Shown here piece after piece: positions 43,774-52,333 of a stretch of 56,830 bases of DNA (position 1 is its first letter; each line of letters starts with the position of its first letter). The position numbers and the translations under genes were made by a program. Under the pieces are notes generated by a model. The model made no database searches and had not been told where the DNA came from. It worked only from the letters and a program-made list of their open reading frames with translations. This DNA is from Pseudomonadota bacterium (GTDB lineage Bacteria > Desulfobacterota > Binatia > UBA9968), in NCBI GenBank assembly GCA_021324155.1, contig JAJPJQ010000032.1, positions 1 through 56,830 of the forward strand, written 5' to 3'.

Positions 43774-44160
43774 TCAATGCTTCGCGCTTTTATAGACGTT
43801 ATCCGGATCAAAAATTCTTTTCGCGTTAATCTTCCATCCGCCGGCCGCTTTCTTGCGGAAGAAGCAGCTCCGGTATCCCATGTGGCACGCGCCGCCTCCG
43901 CGCTGCTTGACGCGGAGCAAGAGCGTGTCGTTGTCGCAATCGACGAGAACGTCCTTCACTTCCTGAAAGTGGCCGGACTCTTCCCCCTTGAACCACAATC
44001 CGCCGCGCGAGCGGCTGTAAAAATGCGCCTTGCCGGTTTTCCTGGTTTTATTCCACGCGGCTTCGTTCATATAAGCCATCATCAGGACCTCGCCGGTCCG
44101 ATAGTCCTGGACAATGACGGGCACGAGCCCGTTTCCCTTGGCGAAATCGATCTTGAGCAT
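43774..44160 (-). CDS. hisI: Phosphoribosyl-AMP cyclohydrolase
   Basis: 128 residues, third step of histidine biosynthesis. Signatures are [44 protein letters not shown], the metal-binding DCDNDTLLL and [15 protein letters not shown]. It lacks a fused HisE domain. The ATG at 44160 fits the family N-terminus. It forms an operon with hisG, which starts within 2 nt of its stop. Confidence 0.95.
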   Translation of the reverse strand: MLKIDFAKGNGLVPVIVQDYRTGEVLMMAYMNEAAWNKTRKTGKAHFYSRSRGGLWFKGEESGHFQEVKDVLVDCDNDTLLLRVKQRGGGACHMGYRSCFFRKKAAGGWKINAKRIFDPDNVYKSAKH

Positions 44161-44223
44161 AAAATGTGAAGGAAAATTTTCCCCTAGTAAAACACACCTA
44201 GGGCGGCCTTTCAAATTGGCCAC

Positions 44224-44931
44224 TCAGCGCGGCGATTTCTTGAGCACCGGAATGGCGGCGATCTTGTCTTCGGGCAGCAGCTTCCAATAAATACCGTGCG
44301 GCTTTCGGTAGCGGCGCTTCACGATTATCAGTTTCTTCGGCGTGACGATCACGTCGAGCGGAATGTCATGTTTGGTCATAGGAATCTTCTCGGCAACGAT
44401 CTGCAGCGGATGCACGCTCGTGACGATCGGCGTATTCGCGCCGACTTTTTTCCGCTCGCGCAGCAGCGCGTACTCGAGATCGGAGTAGCCGCCGCCCTTG
44501 CCGACGCGCGCGCCGTCAGGCGCGACCGCGACGGAGCCGCAGACGATGAGATCGATCTTTTTCATCTCTTCGAGCGAAACCGGGCGACCGTGCTGGAGCG
44601 CGCCCTTGATCGACGAAGCGGCGTAAGGCGACCCCTTTAGCCGCTCGGGATCGAGCTCGATAAACGGCTTATCTTCGGCGAGCCGCGGCGCCGGCATGTA
44701 AAGAATCTTCCCCTCGGCGAGCGCCCGCTGCCGGACGGCGCGCTGCGGAGAGTCGGGGTTGATCTTGACCACGCGCGCTTTCTTCCAGGCGGGCAGGTCG
44801 GCGAGAATTTTGGCGCACGCCTCGGCGCCGATGAAATTGGGAATTCTGCCTTCGGCGCCGGGAAAGCGCGCGGCCCTTTCGGCGGTGAGGAGGCGCCATA
44901 CCTCCGAGCGGATTTGCTTCTTTGACTTCAT
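44224..44931 (-). CDS. 5-formyltetrahydrofolate cyclo-ligase family protein
   Basis: 235 residues, slightly longer than typical 5-FCL (about 190-200). The ATP/folate-binding region is GARVGKGGGYSDLEYALL, with VTSVHPLQIV and IPMTKHDIPLDVIVTP following. The N-terminus KKQIRSEVWRLL and YMPAPRLAEDKPF fit the family. The enzyme converts 5-formyl-THF to methenyl-THF. It precedes hisI by 63 nt on the same strand. Confidence 0.87.
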   Translation of the reverse strand: MKSKKQIRSEVWRLLTAERAARFPGAEGRIPNFIGAEACAKILADLPAWKKARVVKINPDSPQRAVRQRALAEGKILYMPAPRLAEDKPFIELDPERLKGSPYAASSIKGALQHGRPVSLEEMKKIDLIVCGSVAVAPDGARVGKGGGYSDLEYALLRERKKVGANTPIVTSVHPLQIVAEKIPMTKHDIPLDVIVTPKKLIIVKRRYRKPHGIYWKLLPEDKIAAIPVLKKSPR

Positions 44932-45040
44932 GTGTCTACGGCTACCTCAACATAAGCCGGAAGGTATCCGGCACTCAAACGAAAATGATTAGCGGGGTAT
45001 CTTGATTTTGCTAAACTCGATTGCTAGCATGTCGAAAGCG

Positions 45041-45069
45041 TTGACTTTGTTACGACTAACAACGATAGG
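45041..45069 (+). promoter_or_regulatory. Predicted promoter with dyad operator upstream of the XRE gene
   Basis: TTGACT (45041-45046) and GATAGG (45064-45069) with a 17-nt spacer. The perfect dyad TTGTTA-CGAC-TAACAA (45047-45062) fills the spacer. Autoregulation by the following HTH protein is likely by position. The -10 match is weak. Confidence 0.4.
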
Positions 45070-45083
45070 CAATTCGCAAACGA

Positions 45084-45446
45084 ATGAATAAACAATTTTC
45101 GACTCGTTTGAGCCGTACCATCGATTCGACCGGTATGAACCCGACGCAGTTCGCGCGCCGCGCGAACATTCCCCAAGGCACGATTTCCAAATGCCTCAAC
45201 GGCCATGTGCCGACGGCGCGGATTCTGCTGCGCATCGCCAAGCTTTCCGGCAAAAGCGTCGACTGGCTGCTGGTCGGCAAGGAGCACAAGGGCGGCGCGG
45301 GTTATGTCGCCGACGCCGCCGCGCGCTATGGCCGCGGCGGCAGAAAAAACGCTGCCGAAGAAGCGTTGGTCGGAAAGCTCCGCAGGGTTTTGCGGGGCAA
45401 AAACCGCCGTAAAGCGAAGGCCGTCAAAGATATCCTCGACGGCTAG
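45084..45446 (+). CDS. XRE-family helix-turn-helix regulator
   Basis: 120 residues. The HTH spans about residues 7-62: MNPTQFARRANIPQGTISKC and RILLRIAKLSGKSVDWLLVG match the lambda-repressor-like fold. The C-terminal half is a short basic region (GKLRRVLRGKNRRKAKAV) without a known sensor domain. The divergent gene is 5-formyl-THF cyclo-ligase. Its likely operator is the dyad at 45047-45062. Confidence 0.87.
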   Translation: MNKQFSTRLSRTIDSTGMNPTQFARRANIPQGTISKCLNGHVPTARILLRIAKLSGKSVDWLLVGKEHKGGAGYVADAAARYGRGGRKNAAEEALVGKLRRVLRGKNRRKAKAVKDILDG

Positions 45447-45516
45447 CCACCACTAGCCGGCGGATTCCTCCACACGATTGACTGCCGCGGAAGCGCGGTA
45501 GTAAAATCACGATGTT

Positions 45517-45840
45517 ATGACCGAATTCATCGTGGTTTACGTTACTGTTCCTACGACCGCCGAGGGTGAGCGCATCGCCGCGACCCTGGTCGAGGAGCGG
45601 CTCGCTGCCTGCGTGAACCGCATTCCCGGCATTCGATCGACTTATCGGTGGCGCGGACTGGTGGAGCACGCGGAAGAAGAGCTACTCATCATTAAGAGCC
45701 GGGCCGATCTCTTCGCGAGTCTCAAGCACAGGGTCGTCGAGCTCCACAGCTACGACGTGCCGGAGATCATCGCGCTGCCGATCGTCGAAGGCAGCGAGCC
45801 GTACGTCCGGTGGCTGGATGAAGAAATCGCCAAAACGTGA
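45517..45840 (+). CDS. cutA: Divalent-cation tolerance protein CutA
   Basis: 107 residues of the PII-like trimeric family. Matches are VYVTVPTTAEGERIAATLVEERLAACVN, YRWRGLVEHAEEELLIIKSR, and HSYDVPEIIALPIVEGSEPYVRWL. The structure is well established; a direct role in copper tolerance is not. It overlaps the NUDIX gene by 23 nt, so the two are co-transcribed. Confidence 0.95.
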   Translation: MTEFIVVYVTVPTTAEGERIAATLVEERLAACVNRIPGIRSTYRWRGLVEHAEEELLIIKSRADLFASLKHRVVELHSYDVPEIIALPIVEGSEPYVRWLDEEIAKT

Positions 45841-46318
45841 CACGGCAGCGGCCGGGCCGACCGTCCGCGTGATTTCTTCGGGCGGCGTCATCTTTCGCCA
45901 GCACCGTGGCGAGGTAGAGGTCGCGCTGATCCGCGTGCGCGACCGTTGGGGACTTCCCAAAGGGCAGGTGGAAGAAGGGGAGTCGCTCCAGGATACCGCG
46001 CTGCGCGAAGTGCGCGAAGAGACGGGCCTCGACGGCAAAATTGTTGCAAAACTGGACGATATCACCTATTGGTACACGCAAAAGAGCGGCGCCGGCGAAC
46101 CCGTCCGGATTTTCAAGCGGGTCTATTTTTATTTGTTCCGTTTTTTGAAGGGCGACGTCTCGCGCCACGACCACGAAGTCGACGAAGTCCGCTGGTTCGC
46201 CATGCCGCAAGCGCAGCAGCAGATATCCTACGCCACGGAGCGCAAGATCTTGATCAAGGCGACGGCTTTTCTCGAAGCGAGAAAAACGAAGCAGGAGCCG
46301 CGGGCTGACCAAAGCTGA
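45818..46318 (+). CDS. NUDIX hydrolase
   Basis: 166 residues. The full Nudix box GQVEEGESLQDTALREVREETGL near residues 50-72 binds Mg2+ and hydrolyses nucleoside-diphosphate-linked substrates. RWGLPKGQVEEGE matches the diadenosine-polyphosphate/Ap4A-hydrolase type. The substrate is not set by sequence. It overlaps cutA by 23 nt. Confidence 0.93.
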   Translation: MKKSPKRDTAAAGPTVRVISSGGVIFRQHRGEVEVALIRVRDRWGLPKGQVEEGESLQDTALREVREETGLDGKIVAKLDDITYWYTQKSGAGEPVRIFKRVYFYLFRFLKGDVSRHDHEVDEVRWFAMPQAQQQISYATERKILIKATAFLEARKTKQEPRADQS

Positions 46319-46366
46319 TTCGATTGCGGTCGCTTAACGGAGTCTCGAACGGCGACGCGTGACATC

Positions 46367-47698
46367 ATGTCTCACGAGATAGGATTTTCCGTTCCCTACG
46401 ATATCGCCGTGGCGCGGCCGCTGCGGCGTACGACGCGCGCCGAACGCGAAGCGGCGCTCGAAAGCGCGTCGTTCAATACCGAGCTCGTCGGCAGCGAAAT
46501 GGTTTACATCGATCTCCAAAGCGACAGCGGCCTCGGCGCGCCGAGCGTTGCGCAGGCGGCGACTGCGGTCGGAGGAGCGGATGGCGCTGTGATCGACGCA
46601 GTCGGCCGCTTCCGCGAAATCTTCGGCTTTCCGTTCATCGTACCATGCGTTCAAGGGCGCGCGGCCGAGCGGGTGTGGATGAAGCTCAACGTTCGTCCGG
46701 ACACGATCGTTCCCGGCAACATGCTGTTTCCTTCCACGCGATATCACATCGACGCCAACGGCGGAAAAGTCTTCGACGTAATCTCCGATCAAGCCGACGA
46801 TTTGTATTCCGACGTACCGTTCAAGGGCGACCTCGATGTCAAGAAGCTCGCAAGCGTGATCGCCGAGCACGGCGCGGAAAACATTTCCTGCATTTACGTC
46901 GAAGTGTGCGTCAACTCCGCAGGCGGCCATCCGGTATCGATCGCGAATCTGCGCTCCGTTCGCGCGCTCGCCGACAAGCACAAAATTCCCGTCTTCCTGG
47001 ACGCATGCCGGATTCTTGAAAACAGTTATCTCATTCAGCAGCGCGAGCCCGGCTATTCGGTTAAGTCGATCGCCGAGATCACGCGCGAGGCCTGCGCGCT
47101 GGCGGACGGCCTAACGATGAGCGCGCTCAAGGATTTTCTCGTGCCGCTCGGTGGCTTCATCGCGACGCGCGATCCGAAGAGCTATGGCCGCGCGTCGTTT
47201 CAGCAGCTGCTCGACGGCGGCCAACCGCCGCCGAACGCGCTCGCGAGCCTCGCGCTAGCGCTCGGCGAAGTCTTCGCCTCTTCGGATTATATCGCGAGCC
47301 GGGTGAAGCAGGTCGAGCACCTGTGGCGCCGCCTCGCGGATAAGGTGCCGGTGCTGCGCCCGTCTGCCGGTCATGGCGTCTTCGTCGACGCGCGCAAATT
47401 CTTGCCCGACATGCCGCCGGAGCAGCATCCGGCCGAGGCGCTGGCTGCGTTTATCTTTACTATCTCCGGAGTCCGCGCGACCAAGGGTCCGCCGCTTACG
47501 CGCCGGCAGATCGAGAAGGGCGTCGATCTCCTGCGCTTCGCCGTGCCGGCGCGGCGCTACCTGAAAGAGCATATGGACGACGTCGCCGACGCGGTTCTCT
47601 ACGCGTACGATCATCGAAAGGAAATCCGCGGGCTCAAATCGATCGAGAAGCCGGGTCGCTCCAAATACGATCCCGGCCTTTTCACACCCATCGCATGA
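46367..47698 (+). CDS. Tryptophanase/tyrosine phenol-lyase family beta-eliminating lyase
   Basis: 443 residues, fold type I PLP enzyme. IPVFLDACRILENSYLI matches the family DACR motif. The PLP region reads TMSALKDFLVPLGGF; in characterised members it is TMSxKKDxLVNIGGF, with the second Lys forming the Schiff base. That Lys is kept, but the preceding Lys is Leu here. Other conserved sites include YIDLQSDSG and GNMLFPSTRYHI. The substrate may be an aromatic or other beta-substituted amino acid. Its stop overlaps the acyl-CoA synthetase ATG, so it starts a four-gene operon. Confidence 0.85.
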   Translation: MSHEIGFSVPYDIAVARPLRRTTRAEREAALESASFNTELVGSEMVYIDLQSDSGLGAPSVAQAATAVGGADGAVIDAVGRFREIFGFPFIVPCVQGRAAERVWMKLNVRPDTIVPGNMLFPSTRYHIDANGGKVFDVISDQADDLYSDVPFKGDLDVKKLASVIAEHGAENISCIYVEVCVNSAGGHPVSIANLRSVRALADKHKIPVFLDACRILENSYLIQQREPGYSVKSIAEITREACALADGLTMSALKDFLVPLGGFIATRDPKSYGRASFQQLLDGGQPPPNALASLALALGEVFASSDYIASRVKQVEHLWRRLADKVPVLRPSAGHGVFVDARKFLPDMPPEQHPAEALAAFIFTISGVRATKGPPLTRRQIEKGVDLLRFAVPARRYLKEHMDDVADAVLYAYDHRKEIRGLKSIEKPGRSKYDPGLFTPIA

Positions 47699-49449
47699 AC
47701 ACCGAGCCGAACTATCGCCACCTCGGCGAAGTCTTTTTCCAACGCGCCGCACAGCTCGGCAACCAAACATTTCTCAAGCTCCAAAGTGCGGGCAAATTCG
47801 AAGAAATCTCCTGGCGCGATTTCGCGGCGATGGTGCGCGAAACACTGCTCGGCCTCGATTCCCTCGGGGTGCGCGCCGGCGACCGCGTCGCGATCGTGGG
47901 CGAAAACAGCCTGCCGTGGCTTTGCGCCGACATGGCGACATTGGGCGCCGGTCTATCCAACGTCGTCATCTCCTCGCGCGTTTCCGACGTTACGCTGCTC
48001 AAGCAGCTCGCGCACGCCGGCGCGCGCGCGGCGTTCGTCACCGACGAGACCGGCGCGGGACGACTGCTGAACCTCAAGGGACAGCTGCCCGCGCTCGAAC
48101 ACATTATCGTTTTCGCTTCCTCCGGCACTCATCTGCCCAGCGCCATTTCGTTCGACGAGCTGCGCGCGCGCGGCAGGCACGCGCCGGAGGGGAGACTTCA
48201 GCAGATTCTCGAATCGGTTCACGAGGACGATCTCGCGACGATCATGTACACGTCGGGCTCGACCGGCGATCCCAAGGGCGTCATGAAGACGCAGAAGAAT
48301 ATTCTCTCGAACATCACCTCGGGGCAGCCGCTCACGCTCAGCAAGCCCGACGAGGTCGCGGCGATGGTGCTCACGACGAACCACCTGCTCGGGCGCTTCT
48401 GCTTCCACAAAGGCGCCGCGACGGGACGCACGACGGCGATGCTGGAGGCGATGGAGCTCGACGTCGATATTGCGAGCATCGCGGCGCTGTCGCCGACATC
48501 GATGACGATCGTCCCGCGCGTGATGGAAAGAATCTGGGCCGCGCTGCTCGCGCGCGACGACCATGGCTGCGCCTGGGAGGAATTGGAGCGGCTGGACCGT
48601 AAAAAGCAGGACGGCGGAACGCTCGATGCGACCGAGGCCGCGCGCTTCGAGGAACTGCAGCAGCGGCTGAAAGAGTCCGTCCGTCGCGCACTCGGCGGTC
48701 GCATCAAATACATGAGTTACAGCGGTGCGCCGATGCCGCCGCGTATTATGCGGTTTTTCCAGCTCGTCGGCATTCCGCTGCTCGGTTCCTACGGCTCGAC
48801 GGAATGCGGCGGCGTGACGCTCTCCGGGATCGGCGACATGCGACCCGGAAACCTGGGCAAGCCGTTCGCCAACGTCGAAGTGCGCATCGCCGATGACGGC
48901 GAGATCCTCGTGCGCGGTCCGACGGTGACGCCCGGCTACTTCAATGATCCGCGCGCGACCGGCGACGTGATCGACGGCGAAGGCTGGTTCCACACCGGGG
49001 ACCTGGGCATCCTGGAGTCCGACGGCTCGCTGCGCATCGTCGGACGGAAAAAAGACGTCTTCTACTGTACCGACGGGTCGAACATCGATCCGCGCCAGCT
49101 CGAGATGGTTTTGGAAGGCGATTCGTTCATCCGGCAGGCGCTGCTGCTGGGCGACCGCAAGCCGTTCATGGCCGCGCTCGTCGTGCCGGATAGCGCCGCG
49201 ATCGCCGCCGCGCTCGGCAAATCCGCCGCCTCGCTCACGGACGCGGAAATGCGCGATGCGATCATGCGCCGCATCGAAGATATGAACCGGGCCCTCGACG
49301 AGCACGAGCGCATTCGCGATATCGCGCTCATGCGCGAAGATTTTCCCGCGCAGATCAGAAGCGCGACCGGCTTCAAAGTCAAAATCGACCGCAAAGCGGT
49401 CCAGGAGCTTTACGCTCCGCAGGTTCAACAAATCTACCAGGGCAGGTAA
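47695..49449 (+). CDS. AMP-dependent acyl-CoA synthetase
   Basis: 584 residues of the long-chain acyl-CoA synthetase type. The P-loop is MYTSGSTGDPKGVMKTQ near residue 183, the A5 motif SYGSTECGGVTL near 365, the A7 region WFHTGDLGIL near 435, and the A8/C-terminal GRKKD hinge. The extended insert around 300-335 (LERLDRKKQDGG) is typical of FadD-like enzymes. Its ATG overlaps the lyase stop (ATGA) and it is followed by two coupled SDR genes. It may activate the product or precursor of that pathway. Confidence 0.93.
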   Translation: MNTEPNYRHLGEVFFQRAAQLGNQTFLKLQSAGKFEEISWRDFAAMVRETLLGLDSLGVRAGDRVAIVGENSLPWLCADMATLGAGLSNVVISSRVSDVTLLKQLAHAGARAAFVTDETGAGRLLNLKGQLPALEHIIVFASSGTHLPSAISFDELRARGRHAPEGRLQQILESVHEDDLATIMYTSGSTGDPKGVMKTQKNILSNITSGQPLTLSKPDEVAAMVLTTNHLLGRFCFHKGAATGRTTAMLEAMELDVDIASIAALSPTSMTIVPRVMERIWAALLARDDHGCAWEELERLDRKKQDGGTLDATEAARFEELQQRLKESVRRALGGRIKYMSYSGAPMPPRIMRFFQLVGIPLLGSYGSTECGGVTLSGIGDMRPGNLGKPFANVEVRIADDGEILVRGPTVTPGYFNDPRATGDVIDGEGWFHTGDLGILESDGSLRIVGRKKDVFYCTDGSNIDPRQLEMVLEGDSFIRQALLLGDRKPFMAALVVPDSAAIAAALGKSAASLTDAEMRDAIMRRIEDMNRALDEHERIRDIALMREDFPAQIRSATGFKVKIDRKAVQELYAPQVQQIYQGR

Positions 49450-49452
49450 TGC

Positions 49453-50193
49453 GTGGCGGACATAGCGCTCATTACCGGCGGCGGCAACGGCATCGGCCGC
49501 GCGGTCGCGCTGAAATTCGCCACGGAAGGAATCGCCGTCGTCGTAGCCGACTGGGAGGCCGACGCGGCAGAAAAAACCTGCGCCGAGATTCGCATTAACG
49601 GCGCAGACGCCGAGGCCGTCCGCGTCGATGTGCGCCGCGCGGGCGAAGTGAAGGATGCCGTTGCCCGCGTTCTCGACCGCCGCGGAACGATCGACATTCT
49701 CGCCAACATCGCCGGCGGAAGCTTCTACCGCAAGCGCCTCGAAGAGCTCTCCTGGGCCGAGTGGAAGGAAGTCCTCGACATCAATCTCAAGGGAACGTTT
49801 TTATTCTGCCGCGAGACCGCGCCGGCGATGATCCGGCAAAAGCGCGGGCGGATTATCAATACAGCGTCGAACTACGGCGTCACCGGCTCTGCGCTGCGCA
49901 CGCCGTATTCGGCGGCGAAAGCCGGTGTGATCGGCTTCAGCAAGTCGCTCGCGCTCGAGCTCGCGTCCGACGGCGTGCTCGTCAATGTGGTCGCGCCAGG
50001 TCCGACCGACACGCCGCGCGTGATGGAAGGCTGGGACCCCGAAGCGCGGCAGAAGCGCGCGGCGGAGATTCCGCTCGGGCGGAACGGCACGCCGGAGGAC
50101 ATCGCCGAGGCTTTTTATTTTCTCTCCAGTCCGGCGAGCGCGCAGATCACGGGACAGACGCTGCACGTCAACGGCGGATGGGTGATGCCATGA
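49453..50193 (+). CDS. SDR-family oxidoreductase
   Basis: 246 residues. Nucleotide motif ITGGGNGIGRAVALKF, ANIAGGS at the NNAG position, Ser in INTASNYG, and catalytic YSAAK near residue 154. The AG of NNAG is kept but the first Asn is replaced (NIAGG). The GTG start follows the synthetase stop by 3 nt. It probably reduces or oxidises a hydroxy intermediate of the same pathway. Confidence 0.91.
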   Translation: MADIALITGGGNGIGRAVALKFATEGIAVVVADWEADAAEKTCAEIRINGADAEAVRVDVRRAGEVKDAVARVLDRRGTIDILANIAGGSFYRKRLEELSWAEWKEVLDINLKGTFLFCRETAPAMIRQKRGRIINTASNYGVTGSALRTPYSAAKAGVIGFSKSLALELASDGVLVNVVAPGPTDTPRVMEGWDPEARQKRAAEIPLGRNGTPEDIAEAFYFLSSPASAQITGQTLHVNGGWVMP

Positions 50194-50945
50194 CACCGAT
50201 GCGGCTCAAAGGCAAATCCGCCGTCGTCACCGGCGGCGCGCAGGGCATCGGGCGCGCGATCGTGCTGGGCCTCGCGCGCGAAGCCACGAACATCGCTGTC
50301 GCCGATCTCCAGCGCGACAAGGCCGAAGAGGTCGCCGCCGAGGCGCGGAACTTCGGCGTGACCGCGATCGCGGTGCAGACCGACGTCGCGAGCGAGGAGT
50401 CCGTGGCCAACCTCGCGCGGCAGGCGCTCGGCCGCTTCGAGCGCGTCGACATTCTCGTCAACGACGCGGGTATTTTTCCGCAGGCGCGCGTGACGGAAAT
50501 AACCGAGGAAATCTGGGACCGCGTGCTCGACGTCAATCTCGGCGGAAATTTTCTCTGCTGCCGCGCTTTCGTGCCGTCGATGCGCGCCCAAAAGAGCGGC
50601 CGCATCATCAGCATCGCCTCGGGCATCGCGCACACCGGCGCCGTAGCCGGCGCGCACTACGCCGCGTCCAAGGCCGGCATCGTCGGCTTCATCAAGGCGC
50701 TCGCGCGCGAGGTCGGCCCCGACGGCGTGACCGCGAACGCGGTCTGCCCGAACATCATCGACACCGAGCTGCCGCGGAGCCACCGCACGCCCGCCGAGCT
50801 GCACGAGCGGCTTGTCCGCAATCCGCTCGGCTACGCGATGCAGCCCGAAGACCTCGTCGGCACGGTTCTCTTTCTCGCCAGCGACGCCGCGTCCTACATC
50901 ACCGGCCAGGCGGTCAACGTGAACTGCGGCACGGTGATGATTTGA
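50190..50945 (+). CDS. SDR-family oxidoreductase (FabG-like)
   Basis: 251 residues. TGGAQGIGRAIVLGL, NDAGIFPQ in place of NNAG, Ser in ISIASGIAH and catalytic YAASK. It ends ITGQAVNVNCGTVMI, like the FabG/3-hydroxyacyl type. ATGA overlap with the preceding SDR shows coupled translation; a longer frame from 49761 reads inside that gene and is rejected. Confidence 0.92.
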   Translation: MTPMRLKGKSAVVTGGAQGIGRAIVLGLAREATNIAVADLQRDKAEEVAAEARNFGVTAIAVQTDVASEESVANLARQALGRFERVDILVNDAGIFPQARVTEITEEIWDRVLDVNLGGNFLCCRAFVPSMRAQKSGRIISIASGIAHTGAVAGAHYAASKAGIVGFIKALAREVGPDGVTANAVCPNIIDTELPRSHRTPAELHERLVRNPLGYAMQPEDLVGTVLFLASDAASYITGQAVNVNCGTVMI

Positions 50946-50958
50946 CTAGCGTCGAGTT

Positions 50959-51348
50959 ATGAACAAACTTGCTTGTGCGGTTTGGGTAATGTGGCTTGGT
51001 TTGGGCGCCGTGCTGTTTGCCGTTGACGGCTTATTCGGTCTGGTGCTTAGCCTAGTCCTCTTGCTCACGATACTTTTCATCGATCGACTTACTCCGCTTA
51101 TTATTCGATCTTCTCGATTCAGACATACTTTAATGATCATCCTGCCGACAACAGTTATCTTTGGCGTCTTTTGTTTGTTCGCGTTCGCGTTTCTTCGTGG
51201 AGCAGACGCCGTTGCAACGATTCCACGATGGTTGTGGTACGCCGCATCGATATATTCAGCGATAGCGATTGGGCTAGTGATTAGACTGGATCGCTGGGCA
51301 TCGCGGGGACAGCCTCTTAACCCGCCGCCGAGAGCAAATTCGGTATAA
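50959..51348 (+). CDS. Hypothetical small membrane protein
   Basis: 129 residues, four likely membrane segments (about 6-28, 29-45, 58-82 and 92-108) and a short hydrophilic tail. Codon use is visibly more AT-rich than in the adjacent SDR genes. Not recognised. It opens a small patch of atypical genes. Confidence 0.6.
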   Translation: MNKLACAVWVMWLGLGAVLFAVDGLFGLVLSLVLLLTILFIDRLTPLIIRSSRFRHTLMIILPTTVIFGVFCLFAFAFLRGADAVATIPRWLWYAASIYSAIAIGLVIRLDRWASRGQPLNPPPRANSV

Positions 51349-51379
51349 GTAATACCTTCATCCCTGCGCAGAAGGGCTT

Positions 51380-51583
51380 ATGAAGAGGGAGTATGACTTT
51401 TCCAAAGGCAAACGTGGGGGAGTGATTCCTCAGACGGGAAAAACGCGTATTACGATCTATCTCGACGATGCAGTTGTAAAGCGTTTTAGGGCGGAATCAC
51501 AAAGAACCGGGAGAGGATATCAAACACTGATTGATGGAGCGCTAAAGTCATATCTTCGTTTCACGAAGAAGCCACTGACTTGA
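51380..51583 (+). CDS. BrnA-like antitoxin (ribbon-helix-helix type)
   Basis: 67 residues. MKREYDFSKGKRGGV at the N-terminus and RITIYLDDAVVKRFRAES followed by GYQTLIDGALKSYL match BrnA-type antitoxins. Such proteins bind DNA through the ribbon-helix-helix part and neutralise the RNase BrnT. No BrnT gene is seen beside it, so it may be an orphan. A good SD (AGAAGGG) precedes the ATG. Confidence 0.75.
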   Translation: MKREYDFSKGKRGGVIPQTGKTRITIYLDDAVVKRFRAESQRTGRGYQTLIDGALKSYLRFTKKPLT

Positions 51584-51599
51584 CTGTCTAGGGAACACA

Positions 51600-52262
51600 T
51601 TGCCCTCTCCCGCCGCAGAAATAATGGACCATATTCAATCGGATATGGCGGAGTTGTTTCGTACGCGCGGTTTTCGAAAACGTAATCGTACATACAATCG
51701 AGTGGGCAAGGATGGCTTGGTTCAGGTCATCAATTTTCAAATGGGCCGATACGATCCACCCGGCACTTACGAAATTCCGGGAATGCGGGAAAATCTCTAC
51801 GGGTATTTCACGGTGAATCTCGGTGTTTTTGTTCCGGAGGTCGAGGAAATAGAATATCCCGGTGAATCCAAAAAGTTTATCGCCGAGTTTTCTTGTCATC
51901 TTCGCGCCCGTCTTGGAGACCTCCGTGGCGCACGGACGGACCTCTGGTGGCCGCTAGTAGCACCGGAGATGGTTTCCGCGGACATTCGCGAACGGCTGAT
52001 CAAGGATGGATTACCATTTCTTGAACGGTTCGGTTCGCGTGAAGCGATCGTAAAAGACTGGATCGATTTCAACCAAACTTTGCTCAGCGGAGAGGCTAAC
52101 GCGCGCGTCATTGTGGGAATTATTCTGGCCAAACTGGGACGAGCCGAGGAAGCTTCTTTGCAATTTACGAAGCAGATCGAACGCGCCACAAATCCGATGC
52201 AGGTCGATAATTTGAAAAAGCTGGCCGCCCGCCTGGGGCTCAGCAATCAAATCGGTCATTAG
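51600..52262 (+). CDS. DUF4304-like protein
   Basis: 220 residues. The N-terminal half (FRTRGFRKRNRTYNRVGKDG, then VINFQMGRYDPPG) matches DUF4304 proteins, a family of unknown function. The C-terminal part is helical. The start may be TTG at 51600 (SD AGGGA 6 nt upstream) or ATG at 51624. AT-richer than the flanking regions. Confidence 0.65.
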   Translation: MPSPAAEIMDHIQSDMAELFRTRGFRKRNRTYNRVGKDGLVQVINFQMGRYDPPGTYEIPGMRENLYGYFTVNLGVFVPEVEEIEYPGESKKFIAEFSCHLRARLGDLRGARTDLWWPLVAPEMVSADIRERLIKDGLPFLERFGSREAIVKDWIDFNQTLLSGEANARVIVGIILAKLGRAEEASLQFTKQIERATNPMQVDNLKKLAARLGLSNQIGH

Positions 52263-52333
52263 CGATATGCCGTTTGACACCCCGCACCCTGCGCTGTAAA
52301 TTCCAATAGAATTCCGACCTTCGGAGGACTGCG

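Noticed and set aside
44956-44972. GCCGGA/TCCGGC hairpin upstream of the 5-formyl-THF cyclo-ligase gene
   Set aside because: Short stem without T run or known leader features; left unassigned.
47953-49431. Minus-strand frame over the acyl-CoA synthetase gene
   Set aside because: Antisense shadow; no SD, no recognised motif.
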